From: Isoetes taiwanensis
Lineage: Eukaryota; Streptophyta; Lycopodiopsida; Isoetales; Isoetaceae
Direction: 5' to 3'
NCBI GenBank assembly: GCA_021234155.1
Contig: JAJEKV010000086.1
Location: 434,001 to 498,000, forward strand
DNA: 64,000 nucleotides
The notes below the pieces were generated by a model. It saw only the letters and a list, made by a program, of their open reading frames with translations. It did no database searches and was not told the DNA's origin. Below are positions 58,484 to 64,000 of this stretch, in pieces. Numbering within the stretch: position 1 is the stretch's first letter; each line of letters starts with the position of its first letter. The translations under genes and the position numbers were made by a program.

Positions 58484-58624
58484 CATTCGCCAAAACGTAA
58501 ACCACGAGGTAACATCACCATTCTTTTAATATATCGACGACACATTCGCCAAAACGTAAACCACGAGGTAACATTACCATTCTTTTAATATATTGATGAC
58601 ACAGTTCTTCGAAAAAAAAAAAAA
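58484..58624 (+). mobile_element. L1 3'-tail relic in a 59-bp tandem doublet upstream of TPLATE
   Basis: The unit CATTCGCCAAAACGTAAACC plus ACGAGGTAACAT and CCATTCTTTTAATATAT occurs at 58484-58542 and 58543-58601, then ACAGTTCTTCG and an A-run end it. The second unit's tail matches the L1 3' end at 36.95 kb (TTTAATATATTGATGACACA followed by an A-run). It lies 150-290 bp upstream of the TPLATE start codon and may now be part of its promoter or 5' UTR. Confidence 0.75.
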
Positions 58625-58704
58625 TAAACCACAAGTACCCCGTGGTTTCCACTTTTTTTCTTATATTATTTATTTCAGGTAACTTATTGGTTTACCTACT
58701 CTAA

Positions 58705-58714
58705 GCGGCGCCGC
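58705..58714. promoter_or_regulatory. GCGGCGCCGC palindrome upstream of TPLATE
   Basis: The 10-bp palindrome stands 373 bp upstream of the TPLATE ATG; two copies stand 480-520 bp upstream of the b561 gene start. Function unproven. Confidence 0.3.
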
Positions 58715-58752
58715 TCAGGTCGCTCAAACCTAGTCTACGAGCAGCATTAGCT

Positions 58753-59112
58753 ATGGCGGACTCTTCAATGGCTATGGCAAGAAGCTTCAACCGATGGCAG
58801 CGGCTATGGCGACAAGTTATGGCTATGGCAGAGCGACATCCCAGAGATAAGTATGGCAAAGATTCCGTTGGGCATCTTTCTTTACGGCGCAGAATCCAGC
58901 TTCTTCATCGCAGATTCGGCATCCTTCCTAATGGCGTAGACCCAATCCTTCTGCTTCATCTTCTTTCTTCCTTCTACAGATCCGGCAACATGCTTAGAGC
59001 AGGGTTTTTGTTCAGAGCAGGGCCGTCTGCTCCTCGCTTGCCATCACTGCAGAGCCATCACTGCAGAGCATCACTGCCGCCATCACTAAGCCGCCGCCGC
59101 CGCACTACATAG
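58753..59112 (+). other. GC-richer open frame of doubtful coding value
   Basis: A 119-codon frame starts MADSSMAMARSFNRWQRLW and is rich in Met, Arg and Ser. Much of it comes from repeats of GGCTATGGC and of CATCACTGC/GCCGCC, so it is probably not a real gene. It could be a transcribed 5' leader in the divergent direction from TPLATE. Confidence 0.2.
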
Positions 59113-59245
59113 CATGAGCAGATTCTCACAATGGTTCTTGCATTGGCGGCCATCACTGCTGAGCCGCCGGAATGCTCTGCTTTTCGAAATTGGACATGGT
59201 GGTTGCTGACGTGGACAAATTTCCGGAAACCATGGGTACACGTGG

Positions 59246-59396
59246 CTTATGTGTTAGGGAACATTCCACCAATCGGTGGTTTCCAGGTGGGCCGGTTCCC
59301 ACCTGGAAACCACCGATTGGTGGAACGTTAGGCGGCGCCGCCAGCCGGTTCCCACCTGGAAACCACCGATTGGTGGAACGTTCCCTAATACATAAG
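59246..59396. repeat. nested foldback with 46-bp arms and a duplicated inner arm
   Basis: The left arm 59246-59291 (CTTATGTGTTAGGGAACATT, CCACCAATCGGTGGTTTCCA, GGTGGG) is matched in reverse complement by 59351-59396 at 44 of 46 positions. Between them a third, incomplete arm (59298-59330) repeats CCGGTTCCCACCTGGAAACC and ATTGGTGGAACGTT directly with a 53-bp period, joined by AGGCGGCGCCGCCAG. The DNA can fold into two alternative hairpins. Frames across it on both strands are symmetry products. Confidence 0.85.
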
Positions 59397-62294
59397 GCCA
59401 TCTTGCAGAAAATGATAATAAGAAGCTTGATAATAAGAAGCTTATGAGTGTTAGAGACTTCTTTTAGCATTTGCTCTTGCAATAGGCCTATGGGCAAAGT
59501 CCGGAGAACACTATATACCAACCGGTTAAAATTTCCCTATTTGGAACTCCCTTACTGTTCTGTGCTTATCGGTACGCTCTTCTGCGGCTCCTTGCTGCTA
59601 GAAGATATCCTCGCACTTCCTCCACCAACTGTTGCATGTTGGCTAGCATCTGCTGGGGGACTTCTACCTTGGACACGGGATTGTGCCAAGTGTTGAATTA
59701 ATTTATCGTAGGACTTTTTCTGGCAAGTTTCTTTTGTGATTTTCTATGAAGACAATGGAATGTTCCGGCTTTGAAGACAAGAGATCCGACTGGCCAAAGT
59801 AACCATAGGAATTTTTCCGATGGACCTAAAACATTTGCCCAATGCTGGGATGACATGTATGTATTGCTTCAGTTTCGAGGTGCATGTTCCAAATCTTGAT
59901 GTTATTGGGTGGAAGAGGCGAGTAAAGCCATACATGAAATGGTAGAAATTGTACCTTGTTGTACTACGATTTGATGCAATTGTTCTGCCGAAACAAGATG
60001 GACCTCCAAAGATAACGTTCCCATTTTTCATATGCATGTTGAGAGTTGCAATGTCATCATATGGTCTAGCCATGAGGAATTCTAAGAGTTTCTCTATACC
60101 TTTTCTCCTCAATAAAATCTTGTTTTCACAACGGTGATTGATAGATAAGTTGGTCTACCATGGGTGTAAGAAAACCCTTTACCTTTCTTCTTTGGCTCCT
60201 ATGACGCTTATGTATACATTGGAACACCTTTGCTTGTAACTCCAGCACCAAGATCCCCTTGCTTGCAAAGATCAGCACCCTGTATTACAAAGTTTGCAAT
60301 ATTTCCCTTGTGTTTCAAGTAGCCATAAACCATTGCATATGAGTTGCATAGAAAGATAGCAAAAGATCATCATATTGTAGGGTCTAAAGATCGCTTTACA
60401 AGAGAAACTATTGCAAATAAAACTACATCTATATTCTCACTAGTCTAACTAGAACCACCAAATATAGAGCATGTCTCTTTTTTTGCCGATGATGTGCAAT
60501 ATCGAAAACCTGGCATCAAATGCACAATCAATTTTTAACAAATAACAAGTACAAAGCATAAAGCAAGAAAATACAATTACGTTTGCAAATGCTTTTTACA
60601 AATTTTTGGTTGGGAAAAAAAAGGATTTAATAAAAAATAATTTGTTTTTAACCAAACCACTACGCGAACAAAAAGTCTCTATAAAATGGAGGGGTTGGTC
60701 GCATTTGACACGCAAGCTATATGAACGAAAAATAAAAATGTGAATGTGAACGAACAATATGAAGCGACAGGAAGGGAATGAAAAGCCGAACATATACTAC
60801 TCGTCCTTTTCCAACAATGACGATCCCGATGTTGGATCAATACCATTCTTATGAAATGGTCTCATTACACACACTTCAAAATTGGATGAGAAGAGAGATA
60901 ATTGCATCTGCTACTGAAGAAGTGGCCAAACAAAATGCGCAAGGGACGAGGAAAAATGCCCTCATCCTGAGACTATGCATCAATTAGAACAAAAGAAGGA
61001 AACAAAGGACGAATTAGATGAGGTCAACAGGAGGGTTATAGAAGAATGGCAAGATCCATAGTGCTAGGATCGATGGACGTAGTCAAAGAAAACGAAAGGG
61101 GAGGTTGAAAGCTAGGTCGATAAGGAAACGTGAAAGTTTTATAAAATGCAAAGGTGCAATGCACAACTCAATAAGAGAAATGTGGGCCAAGTAGAAAAAA
61201 AGTGAAACAAAGTCCCCAAAAAAACCCAAAAGATACAATATGACATATTAACAAATACACAAAAAATTTAACTTCCTCTAAGCCCAAATATCCTAGGAGG
61301 AATGAAAAATCCCAATTAAATGCTCGGGCAAGGAGGGTTCACATAGTTTTAGCTGTACATATTAGGTCAATCACCCAAAGTCTTTGTTTTCACCGTACAT
61401 ATACTTGTATCTAGGGGAGTTTTTTGGGTCTTTAGGGTGATTCCGGTATAGTTTGTGGATGGAATGGGGGTTTCTGAGAGAAATCAAAGGCATATACAAG
61501 AGGGTTTTTGCTGACCACTTGTATGCAGGTGGCATATCCCCTATAGAATAGGTGCATCCAAGAATAGCAACTGCATTGCATGACTGTCACATTTCATTTC
61601 ATGTTTTACAATAAATTGATTATGTTACATTCTAATGCATTCTTCTTTTTACACACCGTATCTTGTTGAGTAAATACTCCCAATCCAAAGTCAAGGACTA
61701 AAGCTCACCTTTTATATTAGAGTGAAAACTATAACAAGACTTGGGAACTGCCGGCTTCAATACTTTAGTCCAGTTGTTATCTATGTCAGGCTTCAAATTA
61801 AGATCTAAAACATTCAACAAAAATTAACTACTCATAAAGAAATTTTAGAGGTTATTTAATGGCGGGATAGTCAGAGATGCAGTAAGCTTATGACCCAGTA
61901 TGAAATCATTGCAATCATTCTGTACAGCAAAATGGCCAAATGGATACAAGTTCCTAAACCATCAATTTAATCATGGTTTCTCGCAAATATCCAACATGAT
62001 CGTCTGAATACCTGGAGGAGATCTTCTATTTCACTACCTTGGCCTCAACTTGCTGATGTGACAAATGAACAGAGGAAATAGAAAAAGTTCCATAAAATAT
62101 GCAAAGCTTTTGAAATCTGGCAAAAGGATTTAAATATGTTCACCAATAGCAATGGATACCTCTAATGAAATCAAGCATCCAAGAAGTACTTGTACTGAAT
62201 TACCAATTGAGGATTTTTGCCAGTTTGGATAAGCGCGCCCAGAAGCACCAAAAAGAACAAAATTCCCCTTCTTCTGGGAGATAACAGGTGTGCC
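59397..62294. other. intergenic stretch, nothing recognised
   Basis: The longest frame (60112-59744 minus, 122 codons) has no recognisable domain. No shared repeats were found. Confidence 0.4.
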
Positions 62295-62297
62295 TTA

Positions 62298-62440
62298 GAG
62301 CCGGTTCACATGCACGATGGCAACCCTCACCATCACATAAAAAGGCAAGCCCTTTTACACGCACCATCATCTGCCATCGCCAAAAAGCACAGGGCAAAAT
62401 AAAGCCCCTCTCCAGCGATGGTTGCATGTGAACCCAGGCC
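62298..62440. mobile_element. 143-bp PIF/Harbinger-type MITE with TTA target duplication
   Basis: The segment begins GAGCCGGTTCACATGCA and its reverse complement begins GGCCTGGGTTCACATGCA, giving imperfect terminal inverted repeats of about 17 bp. TTA stands at both outer sides (62295-62297 and 62441-62443), the usual 3-bp target duplication of PIF/Harbinger (Tourist-like) elements. It has no coding capacity. Confidence 0.75.
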
Positions 62441-62791
62441 TTACAGGCCTGGATATGGCCAAATTTGCTATCCGACATGAGGCTATATCCCGAGGCCAAA
62501 ATCGGCCATATTTGACTATCTGTGGCATGTCGGCATCAAAGAAGATGTAGCCACGAAATCCTCTAAAAAATTGCCCTAAAGTTTTGGTAAAGAAGAAACT
62601 TATTCTTTTCTATAGTTAGGATTTTTTACCTTCGGCCATAATTAAGACCTTTTATCCATGAGCATTCTTTTCCAAACTTTGCAAAAATAGACCAACATCT
62701 TGTAGACGAAAGTCATTTGTTATACCTAAATGTATGCTTAGAAAAACCTTATATTTCATGAGAAAATAGTGTTTTAATCATATCTGGTCAA

Positions 62792-63144
62792 CATTGCCTT
62801 GCATTTTTTACCGGGGATGGTTCGCCTAATGGCGAGGCAACCTATTTCCAGTAGGATTAGTACTAAATGCACTAGCAAAAAATGTGGCTCCGGCTTACCA
62901 TGGGGGGTTTACTTTTTTATGACCATGCCATGTCCAGAAATGAGTGTATCATTATTATTCCTATTGGTATTCTCAAGAACACGTAATATATTGAGGATAA
63001 TATCGTAATGCTATATCAGATTGTCATTACCTTACATTTTGCCCCAAATGGTTCACCTAATGGCACGGCAACCTTGATTCCCGTAAGATTAGTGCTAAAT
63101 CCACCAGCTAAAAATGTGGTTTTGACTTACCATAAAGGTGAGAT
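62792..63144 (+). repeat. direct repeat pair, period about 233 bp
   Basis: 62792-62912 and 63025-63144 share CATT-CCTT-CATTTT, ATGGTTC-CCTAATGGC, GGCAACC, TAGGATTAGT/AAGATTAGT, CTAAAT-CAC and AAAAATGTGG in order. Both contain the small inversion CGCCTAATGGCG or its variant. No frame spans both copies convincingly. Confidence 0.75.
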
Positions 63145-63283
63145 GTGCATGTTGCTCCACAGGAAAGTATTTTTCTTTTTATTATACATCATTACCTTGT
63201 ATATTTATAAGTCTGGCATGTATAATCACTTTTTACTAACAGAAAATTTGTTATGTCGATGTTGGTTGCATAAAAAACTTGGA

Positions 63284-63504
63284 ATTGAAGCTATAACCAA
63301 TGCTCCCTTGGCCACACATAATTATCCCCAAAGGTCATAAAACCATTCTAATGGAATTTTCTTATTGTTTTTTTTTCTTTTTTTTATATTTGTATTGAAG
63401 CTATAACCAATGCTCCCTTGGCCACACATAATTATCCCCAAAGGTCATAAAACCATTCTAATGGAATTTTTTTATTGTTTTTTTTCTTTTCTTTTTTTAT
63501 TTGT
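63284..63504. repeat. near-perfect 110-bp tandem duplication
   Basis: Units start at 63284 and 63394 with ATTGAAGCTATAACCAATGC and contain CCACACATAATTATCCCC and ACCATTCTAATGGAATTTT. They differ only in the T-rich part. A third start (ATTGAA at 63505) shows the boundary. Confidence 0.97.
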
Positions 63505-63618
63505 ATTGAAGGACATCATTTTATTCATCATCACATCATGAGTACATTCTCCATCACTTTATTCTACATATCACATAGAAGTCAATCCACTACATAGACG
63601 CGATATGTTAGGAGCTGC

Positions 63619-63682
63619 TTTACATGTGATTATCGAGTACATATGGCAGGTTTACATGTGATTATCGAGTACATATGGCAGG
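63619..63682. repeat. perfect 32-bp tandem duplication
   Basis: TTTACATGTGATTATCGAGT plus ACATATGGCAGG is repeated exactly at 63619-63650 and 63651-63682. Confidence 0.97.
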
Positions 63683-63689
63683 TTTAAGG

Positions 63690-63862
63690 TCTCTACCATA
63701 GACTGGTTGGTCGTACTTGAATCCGTGACCTTGGGGCAATAGATTTTTAACGTCTCCAGAACTAGACCAGCATTGACGAGGTTTGAACCCATGACCTCGA
63801 GTGTGGCGATTTAGGGTCCTGCCACCGAATTTTCTTATTGTAATCCGCATCCTTCGATGCAA
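63690..63862 (-). mobile_element. tRNA-like SINE candidate
   Basis: On the minus strand TGGCAGGACCC (A-box-like, 63824-63814) is followed about 35 bp later by GGGTTCAAACC (63790-63780), which fits the RNA polymerase III B-box consensus GGTTCRANNCC. A second weaker B-box-like GGATTCAAG lies further downstream near 63718. No cloverleaf for a true tRNA was found. A tRNA-derived SINE is the best guess; a poly(A) or T end was not identified. Confidence 0.4.
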
Positions 63863-64000
63863 GGATTATTATAAAAATGTAATCAGCATAGGGCTTGTAA
63901 TAAAAAAAATCTTATATGCGAATTTGATTGGTCTCGAGTTTAGCCGGATATTCTGTGCATCATTGCAATGTTACCCCGCTATTCTTCAGCCTTTTTCAAG
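63863..64000. other. window end, nothing recognised
   Basis: AT-rich sequence with no frame or repeat of note. Confidence 0.4.

Noticed and set aside
59153-59521. Frames repeating NRWFPGG/GGFQVG-like text on both strands
   Set aside because: Products of the inverted repeat arms at 59.25-59.40 kb.
63780-63813. True tRNA gene on the minus strand
   Set aside because: A- and B-box-like sequences are present but acceptor, anticodon and T stems do not pair into a cloverleaf by eye.
63662-63862. 66-codon minus frame with TRGHGFKPRQ
   Set aside because: Typical false peptide from a B-box-containing repeat; annotated as a SINE candidate instead.

Overview
The window reads as nuclear DNA of a land plant with a large, AT-rich, repeat-heavy genome. 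Plant origin rests on an intact TPLATE gene, a secreted DM13/DOMON/cytochrome b561 gene of the plant type, a proteasome beta-3 gene close to plant PBC1, three decayed PPR genes (one with a DYW tail), and plant-type L1, Ty3/gypsy, hAT-like and Harbinger-like elements. The TPLATE protein differs clearly from the flowering-plant form I know, and PPR/DYW relics are frequent. A fern or other non-flowering plant is therefore possible, but that is inference. No bacterial, organellar or viral genome features were seen, and no rRNA, convincing tRNA gene or CRISPR array.

Layout. 0.6-5.0 kb: a decayed Ty3/gypsy pol, cut by a 373-bp hAT-like insertion and by a 1.6-kb almost pure purine tract. 5.5-8.0 kb: two opposed, decayed copies of a LINE family that also occurs at 39.1-39.8 and 41.4-42.4 kb. 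10.2-11.8 kb (minus): a cysteine synthase pseudogene that kept its introns. 15.0-17.2 kb (minus): a PPR pseudogene split by a 1.39-kb poly(A) retroelement with a 12-bp target duplication. 18.8-21.5 kb (minus): an intact intronless 891-aa DM13-DOMON-cytochrome b561 gene. 22.6-26.6 and 27.4-28.9 kb: two 5'-truncated L1 LINEs, the first with an extra C-terminal reading frame. 31.0-33.8 kb: a PPR-DYW pseudogene (minus) and a PPR pseudogene (plus). 36.0-37.35 kb: an unrecognised coding-like region (minus) and an L1 3' fragment with a 16-bp target duplication. 39.8-41.4 kb: a solo LTR flanked by a 5-bp duplication. 42.9-45.1 kb (plus): the seven-exon PBC1 gene. 46.4-48.7 kb: a foldback element, tandem repeats and a pseudogene of an FCP1/NIF-type phosphatase (minus). 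53.0-58.3 kb (minus): the six-exon TPLATE gene. 58.4-64 kb: L1 tail repeats, a nested 46-bp foldback, a Harbinger-type MITE, tandem duplications and a tRNA-like SINE candidate.

The three intact genes are unrelated housekeeping or membrane genes (protein degradation, clathrin-mediated endocytosis, plasma-membrane redox) and form no operon or cluster. Everything between them is mostly transposon debris. The least explained items are a dispersed ~110-bp repeat family (five copies) ending in GGGCAACCC, the polypurine tract, the nested foldback at 59.3 kb, and the LINE C-terminal extension.
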